Shown in pieces: positions 18,952-27,844 of a DNA stretch of 64,000 nucleotides. The stretch's first letter is position 1, and the number at the start of each line of letters is the position of its first letter. The notes below the pieces were generated by a model. The model was not told the DNA's origin and ran no database searches. It was given only the letters and a program-made list of their open reading frames with translations. The translations under genes and the position numbers were made by a program. Source of the DNA: Thermoleophilales bacterium (lineage in GTDB: Bacteria; Actinomycetota; Thermoleophilia; Solirubrobacterales; 70-9); the NCBI GenBank assembly GCA_020636895.1, contig JACJWZ010000002.1, positions 1,099,607 to 1,163,606 of the forward strand, in the 5' to 3' direction.

Positions 18952-19454
18952 TGAGCGAGGATCTGGATGTGAACGATCTCCCCGAGGAGATGCCTGAGGA
19001 GCCGGCCGAGCGCGTGCGTGCGCTCGTCGACCGGGTGCTCGATGAGCTCGAGTTGGACGCCGAGGTCGAGGTCAGCGAGACCGACGACGAGATCCTGGCG
19101 ACGATCGACGGCACCGATGAGCTCGGCATCCTGATCGGCCGCCGGGGGCAGACGCTCGATGCGCTGCAGCTGCTCTGCTACCGCGCCGCGTCGATGGGCG
19201 TCAGCGATCGCAAGCGTGTGACGATCGACGCGGCCGGATACCGCGAGCGCCGCCGCGAGATGCTCGAGGAGGAGGCCGAGATCGCCGCCGAGCGGGCTAA
19301 CCGCAACGGCGAGGCGGTCCGGCTCGAGCCGATGTCCGCGAGCGAGCGGCGGATGGTCCACGAAGTACTCAAGGACCGCAACGACGTCGAGACCTACAGC
19401 GAGGGCGACGAGCCCGAGCGGCGCATCGTCGTCGCGCCGCTGATCGAGGACTAA
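18951..19454 (+). CDS. jag: Jag/KhpB-type KH-R3H RNA-binding protein
   Basis: 167 aa. An acidic N-terminus is followed by a KH domain (GILIGRRGQTLDALQLL) and an R3H domain (RLEPMSASERRMVHEVLKD). The N-terminal Jag domain of the Firmicute form is absent, as usual in actinobacteria. It starts within the stop of yidC (ATGA-type overlap). The family binds RNA and affects envelope growth in other bacteria. Confidence 0.92.
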   Translation: MSEDLDVNDLPEEMPEEPAERVRALVDRVLDELELDAEVEVSETDDEILATIDGTDELGILIGRRGQTLDALQLLCYRAASMGVSDRKRVTIDAAGYRERRREMLEEEAEIAAERANRNGEAVRLEPMSASERRMVHEVLKDRNDVETYSEGDEPERRIVVAPLIED

Positions 19455-19459
19455 CCCGC

Positions 19460-20182
19460 GTGGATAGCGGCGCCCCCGCGCCGGAGCCCGGGAGCGACCA
19501 GGGCGACCTGGTCCCCCAGCCGACGGCAGAGGCCCGGACCAAGCTCGAGCCCGTGCTGGAGGTGCTGGCCCGCGAGTCGTCATCGCCCAGTTCGGTCACG
19601 GCACCCGAGGTCGCCTGGTCCGTGCACGTGGCGGACAGCCTCAGTGGGCTCGTGGTGCCGGATCTGGCTTCAGCAAGCCGGATCGCCGACGTCGGCGCGG
19701 GTGCCGGCTTCCCCGGCCTCGTCCTCGCCGCGCAGCTTCCGGAGGCGCGGGTCGACCTGATCGAGTCGATCGGCCGCAAGTGCGAGTTCATCGAACGAGC
19801 CGCCGCCGCTGGAGGTATCGGCAACGCCCGGGCGGTCAACGCGCGAGCCGAGGAGTGGGCCGCAGGTGAGGGGCGCGAGGCATACGACGTCGTCACCGCC
19901 CGCGCGGTCGGACGTCTCAGCACGCTCGCCGAGCTCGCGTCACCCTTGCTCCGCGAGGGCGGCGCGCTGATCGCCTGGAAGGGACGGCGCGACGAGGACG
20001 AGGAAGCCGAGCTCGCGCGCGGCGCGGCGGAACTGGCGATGGCTCCGGAGGAGATCCGTTGGGTCGGGCCCTACGCCGGTAGCCGCAACCGCCACCTGCA
20101 CGTGATCCGCAAGAGCGGACCCACACCCGAGCGCCTCCCGAGGCGACCGGGGATGGCGAAGAAGCGCCCCGCGGGCAGCTGA
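19460..20182 (+). CDS. rsmG: 16S rRNA (guanine527-N7)-methyltransferase
   Basis: 240 aa SAM-dependent methyltransferase. The SAM loop IADVGAGAGFPGLVLA and the downstream VDLIESIGRKCEFIE and YDVVTARAVGRLSTLAELASPLL are standard RsmG blocks. GTG start 5 nt after the jag stop. The last 20 residues are basic. Position before parA matches the usual actinobacterial order. Confidence 0.95.
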   Translation: MDSGAPAPEPGSDQGDLVPQPTAEARTKLEPVLEVLARESSSPSSVTAPEVAWSVHVADSLSGLVVPDLASASRIADVGAGAGFPGLVLAAQLPEARVDLIESIGRKCEFIERAAAAGGIGNARAVNARAEEWAAGEGREAYDVVTARAVGRLSTLAELASPLLREGGALIAWKGRRDEDEEAELARGAAELAMAPEEIRWVGPYAGSRNRHLHVIRKSGPTPERLPRRPGMAKKRPAGS

Positions 20183-20325
20183 ACGCAACTATCCGCGTAC
20201 TTCTTCGTCGCAGAAGTGGAGATTCCTGCAGGGGGAGGTCCAAAGCCCGGCGGGGGTGATCTAGAGTCGGCGCGCTCGGGCGCCAGTCGGCCCCGGAACG
20301 CAAGCACCGATACCGAACGACATCG

Positions 20326-21084
20326 ATGGGACTCGTCTACGCGATAGCCAACCAGAAGGGCGGGGTGGGGAAGACCACCACCGCGGTGAACGTCGCCGCC
20401 TGCCTCGCGCTCGAAGGCCGGCAGACGCTGGCCGTCGACCTCGACCCGCAGTGCAACCTGACGGTCTCGCTCGGCCTCGACCGTGAATCCCGGCCATCCT
20501 CCTACGACACGCTGTGCGGAGAGGGCACGATCGCGGAGGCGGCACGGCCCGCTGGGCCGGACAACCTCTGGATCGTCCCCGGGAACCGCGATCTCGCCGG
20601 GGCTTCCGTCGAGCTCCCCGAGCTCGACCACTTCGAGTACCGGCTGCGCGATGGCCTCGGACCGGTTCGCGAGCGGTTCCACGCGACCGTCCTCGACTGC
20701 CCTCCATCGCTCGACCCGATCACGGTGAACGCGCTCGCCGCCGCCGATCGCGTCATCGTTCCCGTCCAGGCGGAGTACCTGGCGCTGGAGGGGCTCGTGC
20801 AGTTCCTCGACACACTGCAGACGGTGCGACGACGACTCAACCCGGGGCTGGTTCTGACCGGCATCCTGATCACGATGGCTGATGAACGGACAAGGCTTTC
20901 CCAAGACGTGGAGCACGAGCTGAGAGACCACTTCAACGAGCTGGTGCTGGACACCGTCGTGCCGCGCAGCGTCCGCGTCGCCGAGGCGCCCAGCTTCGGA
21001 GCACCGGTGGTCTCGCACGCCCCCGAGTCCCGGGGCGCGCAGGCGTACCGGTCGCTGGCGCAGGAGGTGGTCGCCCGTGGCTAG
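20326..21084 (+). CDS. parA: Chromosome partitioning ATPase ParA (Soj)
   Basis: 252 aa. Deviant Walker A KGGVGKTTT (about 11-19), Walker A' VDLDPQCNLT and Walker B VLDCPPSLDP. It works with ParB and parS to move origins. A 143-bp gap after rsmG may carry a promoter but none is clear. It overlaps parB by 8 bp. Confidence 0.96.
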   Translation: MGLVYAIANQKGGVGKTTTAVNVAACLALEGRQTLAVDLDPQCNLTVSLGLDRESRPSSYDTLCGEGTIAEAARPAGPDNLWIVPGNRDLAGASVELPELDHFEYRLRDGLGPVRERFHATVLDCPPSLDPITVNALAAADRVIVPVQAEYLALEGLVQFLDTLQTVRRRLNPGLVLTGILITMADERTRLSQDVEHELRDHFNELVLDTVVPRSVRVAEAPSFGAPVVSHAPESRGAQAYRSLAQEVVARG

Positions 21085-21928
21085 GCGACCCGGCATCGGC
21101 CGCGGGCTCGACGCGATCCTGCCGGCCTCCAACGACGTCGGCGAGCCCTCCTACCGGGATGTCCCGACCGACCTGATCCGCCCCAACCCGACGCAGCCGC
21201 GCAGAGCGTTCGACCAGGAGGCCCTCGAGCGCCTCGCCGAGACGATCTCCGAGGCCGGCATCCTGCAGCCCCTGGTCGTGCGACCCCTTGACGACGGTCG
21301 TTACGAGCTGATCGCCGGGGAGCGCCGCTGGCGCGCCGCCCAGATCGCCGGTTTGGAGACGGTGCCGGCCATCCTCCGCACAGAGGAGGAGACAAAACGC
21401 CTGCAAATGGCGCTAATCGAGAACATGGCGCGCGAGAGCCTCAACCCCGTCGAGGAGGCCCGCGGTTGCGCTGCGCTGGTCGAGGAGCTCGACCTCAGCA
21501 AGGAGGAGACCGCTCGCCGGCTCGGCAAGAGCCGCTCCGCCGTCTCGAACCTGATCCGCATCCTCGAGCTGCCCGATCCGGTGCTCGAACTGCTGGAGTC
21601 GGGGGAGCTCACCGAGGGTCACGGCCGGGCGCTGCTCGCCGCCCGTGGCCAGGACCGCCGACGCACCCTGGCGCGCGAGGCCGTCGCCGGCGGCTGGTCG
21701 GTCCGCGAAACCGAGCGCCGCGCCAAGGGGGAGGGGGGAGGCGCTCGCAAGCCGAAGGTCATGCACCCCGACGAGGAGGCCGCGATCGGGAAGGCCGAGG
21801 ACGCGCTCGAACGCGCGCTCGGCCGCGAGGTGCGGGTCAGCTCCGGCGCTCGCGGCTTCACTGCGCGCATCCACTTCGACGACATCGACGAGCTGCTCGC
21901 GGCGGCGAAGGCCATGAAGCGAGGCTGA
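21077..21928 (+). CDS. parB: Chromosome partitioning protein ParB
   Basis: 283 aa. The N-terminal CTPase/ParB domain has RPNPTQPRRAFD, LVVRPLDDGRYELIAGERRWRAA and LIENMARESLNPVEEA; the central helix-turn-helix has LGKSRSAVSNLIRILELP; the C-terminal dimer domain ends in IHFDDIDELL. GTG start within parA. Its targets are the two parS sites in yidD. Confidence 0.97.
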   Translation: MARRPGIGRGLDAILPASNDVGEPSYRDVPTDLIRPNPTQPRRAFDQEALERLAETISEAGILQPLVVRPLDDGRYELIAGERRWRAAQIAGLETVPAILRTEEETKRLQMALIENMARESLNPVEEARGCAALVEELDLSKEETARRLGKSRSAVSNLIRILELPDPVLELLESGELTEGHGRALLAARGQDRRRTLAREAVAGGWSVRETERRAKGEGGGARKPKVMHPDEEAAIGKAEDALERALGREVRVSSGARGFTARIHFDDIDELLAAAKAMKRG

Positions 21929-21980
21929 AGACCGCGGTGTATGCCGTCCCCTCGCGTCCCCTCTAGACTGCCCGTCTCGC

Positions 21981-22054
<74 letters not shown>

Positions 22055-22055
22055 T

Positions 22056-22559
22056 GTGGAACGGATGCAGATCTACGGCGTCAGCTTCGACATGGTCGGC
22101 AAGCAGCCGATCGTGCTGCTGAAGACGACCGAGGGAAACCGATTTCTTCCGATCTGGATCGGCCATCCGGAGGCGGCGGCGATCCTGATGAAGCTGCAGG
22201 GCGCGAGCACGCCGCGGCCGATGACCCACGACCTGCTCGCCGACATGCTCGACCAGCTCGACGCCACCTGCGAGCGCGTCTCGGTGACCGAGCTCCGCGA
22301 CAACACCTTCTACGCGACTATCACGCTGTCGATCGATGGCACCGAGGTCGAGATCGACTCGCGCCCCTCCGACGCGCTGGCGCTGGCGGTCCGAACCGAC
22401 TGCCCGATCTTCGCCGCCGAGGACGTCATCGAGGAGTCCTCGATCGAGTTCGAGCATGAGGTCGAGGACCAGGAGGAGGTCGTCGAGAAGTTCAAGGACT
22501 TCCTCGACGAGGTGACCCCCGAGGACTTCGCCGGCGGCGCCGACGAGCCGCCCCACTGA
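22056..22559 (+). CDS. Bifunctional nuclease family protein (DUF151)
   Basis: 167 aa. The DUF151 fold is shown by VLLKTTEGNRFLPIWIGHPEAAAI, PRPMTHDLLADML and the late block IDSRPSDALALAVRTDCPIFA. The C-terminal 40 residues are acidic and low-complexity. The GTG begins 1 nt after the tRNA; an in-frame ATG at 22065 is equally plausible and would give 164 aa. Members of this family have reported DNase and RNase activity; the role here is not shown. Confidence 0.85.
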   Translation: MERMQIYGVSFDMVGKQPIVLLKTTEGNRFLPIWIGHPEAAAILMKLQGASTPRPMTHDLLADMLDQLDATCERVSVTELRDNTFYATITLSIDGTEVEIDSRPSDALALAVRTDCPIFAAEDVIEESSIEFEHEVEDQEEVVEKFKDFLDEVTPEDFAGGADEPPH

Positions 22560-22561
22560 CG

Positions 22562-22990
22562 ATGAGCCCGGGCGAGGATTCCGTGTCGGACCGGAACCCC
22601 GGCACGAGCCCTGAGTCGACCCCGGCGTCCGAACCCGCGGTCCTCGAACTGGGCGACATGCTGGTCAGCCCCACCGCCGCGCTCTTCCAGGGCGACGAGC
22701 ACGCGCCGGGCCTCGGCGTCGACTCGTCGATGTTCGTGACGCGGACCCCGCCCGGGGTGTTCGTCGAGCTGCACGTCCACCCGTATCCGGAGACGTTCGT
22801 GCTGCTCGCCGGTAGGGGCCGGTGGACGAGCGGCGAGAGCGTCGTCGAGCTCGAACCCGACGGCGTCATCGTCGTTCCCGCCGACACCCCGCACGGCTTC
22901 CGCAACGTCGGCGACGTGCCCCTGCTGGTCGTCTCGGTGCACGAGCGCGGGACGATCGAGCAGACCTGGCTGGGCCGCGAGCCCGCGTGA
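22562..22990 (+). CDS. Cupin-domain protein
   Basis: 142 aa. A single cupin barrel with metal-binding motif VELHVHPYPETFVLLAGRG (His, His, Glu) and the second motif PADTPHGFRNVG. Small cupins of this type bind a metal and often a small ligand; no substrate can be named. It starts 2 nt after the DUF151 gene and its stop overlaps the next start (GTGA). Confidence 0.82.
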   Translation: MSPGEDSVSDRNPGTSPESTPASEPAVLELGDMLVSPTAALFQGDEHAPGLGVDSSMFVTRTPPGVFVELHVHPYPETFVLLAGRGRWTSGESVVELEPDGVIVVPADTPHGFRNVGDVPLLVVSVHERGTIEQTWLGREPA

Positions 22991-24006
22991 TTCGAGCCCG
23001 AACGTTGATCCGACGCTCCCGCCTGAACGACTCGACCGGTGCGCCCGCCCGCGTCCTGCCCGCCCTCGCGCTACTCCTCGCCGCGCTCGTAGCGGCCCTC
23101 CTCGCCGGATGCGGGGGCGACGACGAGACGACGACCGAGCAGGTCGTGACCAAGACCGAGACCACGACCACCGCAAAGCCACCAGGCGGCGGCAATGACA
23201 AGGAAGGATCCGGCGCCGGCGTGGCGGCGGGACCGAGCGCGGCCGAGCAGAAGAAGCTCTCCGCGGAGCTCGATCGCATCGGCGAGCAGGTGGGAGCGCA
23301 GGTGGGGGGGACCGTCGGCATCCCCGGCGCGCCGCCGTTGATCATGGGCTCTCTTCAGGAGGGCGTCGCGTGGTCGACGATCAAGGTCCCGATCGCGTTG
23401 CAGGTGATCGACGAGGCGGGCGGCGCCGACAACCTCTCGAGCGCCCAGAAGGCCGACATCACGGCGGCGATCACGCAATCGGACAACGAGGCGGCGGCGC
23501 GGCTCTTCGACGGGCTCGTGCAGAGCCACGGCAGCGTCCAGGCCGCCTCCGATGCCGTGACGAAGCTCTTACGCCAAGCGGGTGACGACGAGACGACCGT
23601 CTCGACTCAGGGTCGCGACGGCTACTCCAGCTACGGGCAGACCGAGTGGTCCCTGGAGAACCAGCAGACGTTCATGGGCGCGTTGCTCAACGGTTGCATC
23701 GGCGACGCGAGCGGGCGCGAGTTCGTGCTCGAGCAGATGGGGAACGTCACCGCCGACACATGGGGCCTCGGCTCGGCGGGCGTTCCGGCGCTCTGGAAGG
23801 GCGGCTGGGGGCCGGGCACCGACGGCGACTACCTCGTGCGGCAGATGGGCCAGGTCGAGGTGGGGGGGACGAAGTACGCGATCACGATCGCGGCGATCGC
23901 CGACGACGGCAGCTTCGAGAGCGGCCAGAACGCCGCTACCCAGGTGGCCGCGTGGATCGCCGATCACGCCGATGCGACCGGCGGCGGCAAGCCGCCCGCC
24001 TGCTAG
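22987..24006 (+). CDS. Beta-lactamase-fold serine hydrolase lipoprotein
   Basis: 339 aa. Lipoprotein signal with lipobox LLAGC (Cys42), a Thr/Lys-rich linker, then a class A-type penicillin-recognising fold: SxxK as STIK (Ser130, Lys133), SDN (165-167) and a KGG motif in ALWKGGWG replacing KTG. The Glu166-type omega loop is not obvious, so it may be a carboxypeptidase-like or inactive member and not a true beta-lactamase. GTG start overlaps the cupin stop. It is convergent with ddl. Confidence 0.75.
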   Translation: MIRARTLIRRSRLNDSTGAPARVLPALALLLAALVAALLAGCGGDDETTTEQVVTKTETTTTAKPPGGGNDKEGSGAGVAAGPSAAEQKKLSAELDRIGEQVGAQVGGTVGIPGAPPLIMGSLQEGVAWSTIKVPIALQVIDEAGGADNLSSAQKADITAAITQSDNEAAARLFDGLVQSHGSVQAASDAVTKLLRQAGDDETTVSTQGRDGYSSYGQTEWSLENQQTFMGALLNGCIGDASGREFVLEQMGNVTADTWGLGSAGVPALWKGGWGPGTDGDYLVRQMGQVEVGGTKYAITIAAIADDGSFESGQNAATQVAAWIADHADATGGGKPPAC

Positions 24007-24018
24007 ACCTCCCGCGGT

Positions 24019-24969
24019 TCAGCTCAAGGCGAGCTCGAGCGCCCGTTCGACGAACCGCTCGAAGCTGAGGCCCGCGGCCTCGGCCGCCATCGGCAGCAGC
24101 GAGGTATCGGTGAGGCCCGGGATCGAGTTGACCTCGAGCACCTGCGGGCCGCCACCGGCAGCGTCCGCGCCGTCCCCTTCACCCTGGCCGAGCATCAGGT
24201 CGACCCGAGCGAAGCCCTCGCAACCGAGGGCCTCCCACGTCCGGACCGAGGCGTCGAGAACCGCAGCCGTCTGCTCCGTGCCGAGGTCGGCGGGGCAGGC
24301 GTAGGCGGTGCGACCGATCTCGTAACGCGCGTCGTAGTTGAACTCGTCCCCGCTCTCGGGGATCGCCTCGACTATCGGAAGCGGCTCGCCGGCGACGATC
24401 GAGACCGCGAGCTCGCGGCCGCGCACGTGGCGCTCGATCAGCACCCGGTCGTCGTAGGAGAGCGCCGCGATCAGCGCCTGGGGAACCTCCTGCGCCGAGC
24501 CCGCAAAGCGGACGCCGAGCGCCGAGCCCTGCGAGGCCGGCTTGACGACGAGCGGCAAGCCGAGGCCGGCCTCGATCTCCGCGATGGCGTCGGCGGCGCC
24601 GAGCTCGCGGAAGGCGGCGGCTCCGAACGCGACCCAGTCGGGCGTCGGGATCCCCGCCTCGCGCATCCGGTGCTTCGACTGCACCTTGTCCATGCAGAGC
24701 ACGCAGGCGGCGACGCCGGGGCCGGTGTAGGGGATGCCGAGCAGCTCGAGCAGCGACTGCACCGTGCCGTCCTCGCCGCCGGGGCCGTGCAGCGCGATGA
24801 ACGCGACGTCCGGCCGCTCGTTCTTCAGCCGCGAGACGAGCGACTCGTCGGCGTCGATCGCGACGACGTCATGACCGAGGTCGGTGAGCGCGTCCTCGAC
24901 CCGGGCGCCGGAACGCAGCGACACGGCGCGCTCGAGCGAGCGGCCGCCCATCAGCACCGCGACCTTCAT
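24019..24969 (-). CDS. ddl: D-alanine--D-alanine ligase
   Basis: 316 aa ATP-grasp enzyme that makes the D-Ala-D-Ala end of the peptidoglycan stem. MGGRSLERAVSLRSG replaces the usual GGxSxEREVS, then FIALHGPGGEDGTVQ, the LPLVVKPASQGSALGV ATP-grasp segment, and LEVNSIPGLTDTSLLP with the metal-binding Asn. The start overlaps the stop of the upstream aminotransferase by 4 bp. Confidence 0.94.
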   Translation of the reverse strand: MKVAVLMGGRSLERAVSLRSGARVEDALTDLGHDVVAIDADESLVSRLKNERPDVAFIALHGPGGEDGTVQSLLELLGIPYTGPGVAACVLCMDKVQSKHRMREAGIPTPDWVAFGAAAFRELGAADAIAEIEAGLGLPLVVKPASQGSALGVRFAGSAQEVPQALIAALSYDDRVLIERHVRGRELAVSIVAGEPLPIVEAIPESGDEFNYDARYEIGRTAYACPADLGTEQTAAVLDASVRTWEALGCEGFARVDLMLGQGEGDGADAAGGGPQVLEVNSIPGLTDTSLLPMAAEAAGLSFERFVERALELALS

Positions 24970-26468
24970 CGCCCGCGGTCCCCGCCGGGTGGCCGCCCGT
25001 CCCCGCGGGACCGTCGCTCCCCACGGTCGCGACCGTCGCGGGTGTCCTCCGGCGGCCGCCGGTGGAAGGGGAGGACCGCGCCCTCCCCGCCGGAACCGGA
25101 ATCACCGCGAGCGGCCTCTCGGGCCTCGTTCGGATCGACGACGCGGTGCTCGCCGGTCATCGTCTCGTACAGCGTCACCTGCTCGTCGATGACCGCGCCG
25201 ATCCGTCGCACCCCCTCGCGGATCTCGTCCTCGCTCTGCGCCGAGTAGTTGAGCCGCATCGAACCGCTGCCGCGGCCGTCGGTGTAGGCGGCCTCGCCGG
25301 GGACGAAGGCGACGTTGTCGCGCAGCGCCTTCGCGAGCAGGTCGGTGGTGTCGATGTAGTCGGGCAGCGTCGCCCACAGGAACAGCCCGCCCTCCGGCTC
25401 CGACCAGGTCGCCTGCGGCGGGAAGTAACGCTCCAGCGCCTCGATCATCGCGTTGCGGCGAGAGCTGTAGATCCGCGAGAGCTCGGCGACGTACTCGCGC
25501 CAGCGGCCCTCGCCGAAGTACTCGCGGACGAAGTACTGGCTCAGCGTCGAGGTGCAGAGGTCGGAGGCCCCCTTGCCGAGCACGAGCTTCGCCATCACCG
25601 GCGGCGGCGCGCAGACCCAGCCGATCCTGATCCCGGGGGAGAGGATCTTCGAGAGGGTCCCGACGTAGAGGACGTAGTCGCCGCCGTCGAGCGAGTAGAG
25701 CGGGATCGGCGGCTCCCCGCCGAAGCGGAGCAGGCCGTAGGGGTTGTCCTCGATGACGAGGATCTCGCGCTCGCGGGCGATCCGCACGAGCCGCTGCCGC
25801 CGCTCCAGCGACATCGTCACGCCGCCCGGGTTCTGGAAGGTCGGCACGCTGTAGATGAACTTCGGCCGCCGCCCCTCGCGCTCGAGCTCGGCGAGCAGCT
25901 CCTCGAGCGCGTCGATCCGCATTCCCTCGTCGTCCATCTCGACCTGCCGGGTGTCGGCCTCGTAGGAGCAGAAGGTGGGCACCGCGCCGGGGTAGGTCGG
26001 ACCCTCGGCGATGACGACGTCGCCGGGATCGATCAGCGCCTTGCAGATCAGGTCGATCGCCTGCTGGCCACCGGTCGTCACGAGCACGTCGTCGCGGCCG
26101 GGGTCCATGCCCTCCTCGCGCATCACCTCGCAGATCACGTCCTTCGTCTCGCCGAAGCCCTCGGTCGGCCCGTACTGGAGGGCCTTCGCCGCCGACTCCT
26201 GCGCGATCCGCGTCATCTGGGCGGCGAACGACTCGGGCGGGAACGTCGAGGTGTCGGGAAGCCCGCCGGCGAGCGAGATCACCTCGGGCCGCGCCGTGAT
26301 CTCCATCAGGTCGCGCATCGCCGAGGAGCGCATCACGCGCGTCCGCGCCGCGAACAGCCCCGCGTAGCGCTGCAGGTCGCTCGCGGTGGAGTGAGGGCGG
26401 CGGTGGCGCCCCGTCTCGGTGGGAGGGCCGTCGCCGGCCGGATCGCGCTCGCGCGAGGCGTGGTCCAT
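24966..26468 (-). CDS. PLP-dependent aminotransferase (2-aminoadipate aminotransferase-like, fold type I)
   Basis: 500 aa. The catalytic core (about 60-430) has VISLAGGLPDTSTFP, TTGGQQAIDLICKAL, TFQNPGGVTMS, EDNPYGLLRFGG and the PLP lysine in YVGTLSKILSPGIRIGW. No helix-turn-helix is present, so it is not a MocR regulator. The last 60 residues are Arg/Gly/Asp-rich and probably disordered. Substrate cannot be told from sequence. It is coupled to ddl by overlapping stop and start. Confidence 0.87.
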   Translation of the reverse strand: MDHASRERDPAGDGPPTETGRHRRPHSTASDLQRYAGLFAARTRVMRSSAMRDLMEITARPEVISLAGGLPDTSTFPPESFAAQMTRIAQESAAKALQYGPTEGFGETKDVICEVMREEGMDPGRDDVLVTTGGQQAIDLICKALIDPGDVVIAEGPTYPGAVPTFCSYEADTRQVEMDDEGMRIDALEELLAELEREGRRPKFIYSVPTFQNPGGVTMSLERRQRLVRIAREREILVIEDNPYGLLRFGGEPPIPLYSLDGGDYVLYVGTLSKILSPGIRIGWVCAPPPVMAKLVLGKGASDLCTSTLSQYFVREYFGEGRWREYVAELSRIYSSRRNAMIEALERYFPPQATWSEPEGGLFLWATLPDYIDTTDLLAKALRDNVAFVPGEAAYTDGRGSGSMRLNYSAQSEDEIREGVRRIGAVIDEQVTLYETMTGEHRVVDPNEAREAARGDSGSGGEGAVLPFHRRPPEDTRDGRDRGERRSRGDGRPPGGDRGR

Positions 26469-26540
26469 GCGCCAAGTGTCCCCCAAACCCACCGCCCGGA
26501 GCCACTCGGCCCGCCGGGGATGAACTAGCCTGCCCGCTCG

Positions 26541-27170
26541 ATGGACCTCTTTCTCGCCATCTGCCAAGGGCTCGGCCTCGCGCTCGCGATCGGCATCGGC
26601 GGACCGATCGCCGCGCTCTTCGCCTCGATGATGGGGAGCCTCGATGTCGGGTTCGATCCCGAGGGCACCGACTACGGCTTCATGACCGCGACCTGGTTCC
26701 TCGTCATGTTGCTCGCCGTCGTCCTCCTCTTCGTCATCGCCCGCGGCCGCGAGCTGCTGCGGATGCCGGTGCTGGTGATCCTCGCCGCGATCGGCGCGAT
26801 CGCGTTCGCCGGGTCGCTCGCGGAGGAGGGCTACGCCGCCTGGCCCGGGCTCGTGGTCGGCGCGCTCGTCACCTTCGGCACGGCCATGGTCTCCGGTCAG
26901 ATCCTCGACGGCGCCATCAACCGCGCCAAGGCGGCCGGGGCCGGGCGCGGCGGACTGGGCCGCGACATCGGTGACACCCGCCCCTCGCCCGAGGCCGACG
27001 CGGCCAACGTCCTCGTCGTCGCCTTCACCGTCGCCGGCGTCCTCATCGCCACGCTCGCCCTGCTCGTCCCGCCGCTCGCGCTGATCGCCGGGGCCGCCGT
27101 CCTCGTCATCGCCCTCCGCCGCCGCCGCAAGGCGGGCGAGAAGTACGAGGGCCTGCGGATCCTCCGCTAG
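26541..27170 (+). CDS. Multi-pass membrane protein, DUF4126-like
   Basis: 209 aa with about five or six hydrophobic helices, a Gly-rich start (LGLALAIGIGGPIAALFASMM) and a cationic tail. It resembles DUF4126 proteins of unknown function. A TAGCCT box ends 9 nt before the ATG, suggesting a leaderless or very short-leader mRNA. The next lipoprotein gene follows after 6 nt. Confidence 0.6.
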   Translation: MDLFLAICQGLGLALAIGIGGPIAALFASMMGSLDVGFDPEGTDYGFMTATWFLVMLLAVVLLFVIARGRELLRMPVLVILAAIGAIAFAGSLAEEGYAAWPGLVVGALVTFGTAMVSGQILDGAINRAKAAGAGRGGLGRDIGDTRPSPEADAANVLVVAFTVAGVLIATLALLVPPLALIAGAAVLVIALRRRRKAGEKYEGLRILR

Positions 27171-27176
27171 CCCCGG

Positions 27177-27794
27177 ATGCAGCGCGCCCTCGCCGTCGCG
27201 GCCCTGGCCGCGTGCCTGCTCGCCGCCGGCTGCGGATGGGGGGAGAAGGGCGCGGCGACGACCGCTGGGTCCGCGGCGACGGAATCGACGGCGCCGAGTC
27301 CGCCCGGGGGGAGCGGGGACGGCGGTGAGAGCGGTGGTTCCGAAGGGACGGGCAGGCAGGGCGACGCCGAGGTACGGGTCCCCGACGCGGACCCGGCGGA
27401 GACCCTCAGCGCCTACTTCGACGATCTCGCGGCGGGCGAGACCGATGCCGCGTGGGCGCTCCTGTCCCCGCGCGTCCGTCGGCAGCTCGGCGGCTTCGAC
27501 ACCTGGAGCCTCGGGATCGAGCAGCGCGAGGCGACCACCCTCACCTCGGCCGAGCCGGTCGGCGGTGACGACGCCGAGCCCGCGTTCGCAGTCGTGGTCG
27601 ACACGGTCGAGCGGGCACCGTGCGACGTCACCGCGGAGCGCACCTTCACCGGCACCTGGACCTTGGAGCCCGACCCCGGCAACCCCGGTGACCCTGCCTC
27701 GTGGCGGATCGCGAGCGTCGAGCAGACGCTCACCGCCGGGCCTCCCGACCTCGAGACGCTCTGCACCTCGGCATCCACGGGAAGCACCCAGTAA
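27177..27794 (+). CDS. Secreted lipoprotein of unknown function
   Basis: 205 aa. Lipobox LAAGC (Cys19), a Ser/Gly/Thr-rich linker to about residue 70, then a compact domain (VPDADPAETLSAYFDDLAAGETDAAWALLSPRVRRQL) resembling NTF2-like extracellular domains. Downstream of the membrane protein, probably the same mRNA. Confidence 0.65.
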   Translation: MQRALAVAALAACLLAAGCGWGEKGAATTAGSAATESTAPSPPGGSGDGGESGGSEGTGRQGDAEVRVPDADPAETLSAYFDDLAAGETDAAWALLSPRVRRQLGGFDTWSLGIEQREATTLTSAEPVGGDDAEPAFAVVVDTVERAPCDVTAERTFTGTWTLEPDPGNPGDPASWRIASVEQTLTAGPPDLETLCTSASTGSTQ

Positions 27795-27844
27795 GCCGGG
27801 TATTGACCGGGCCTCCACGATCGGTGAGGATCGCGGTGGGTGTG

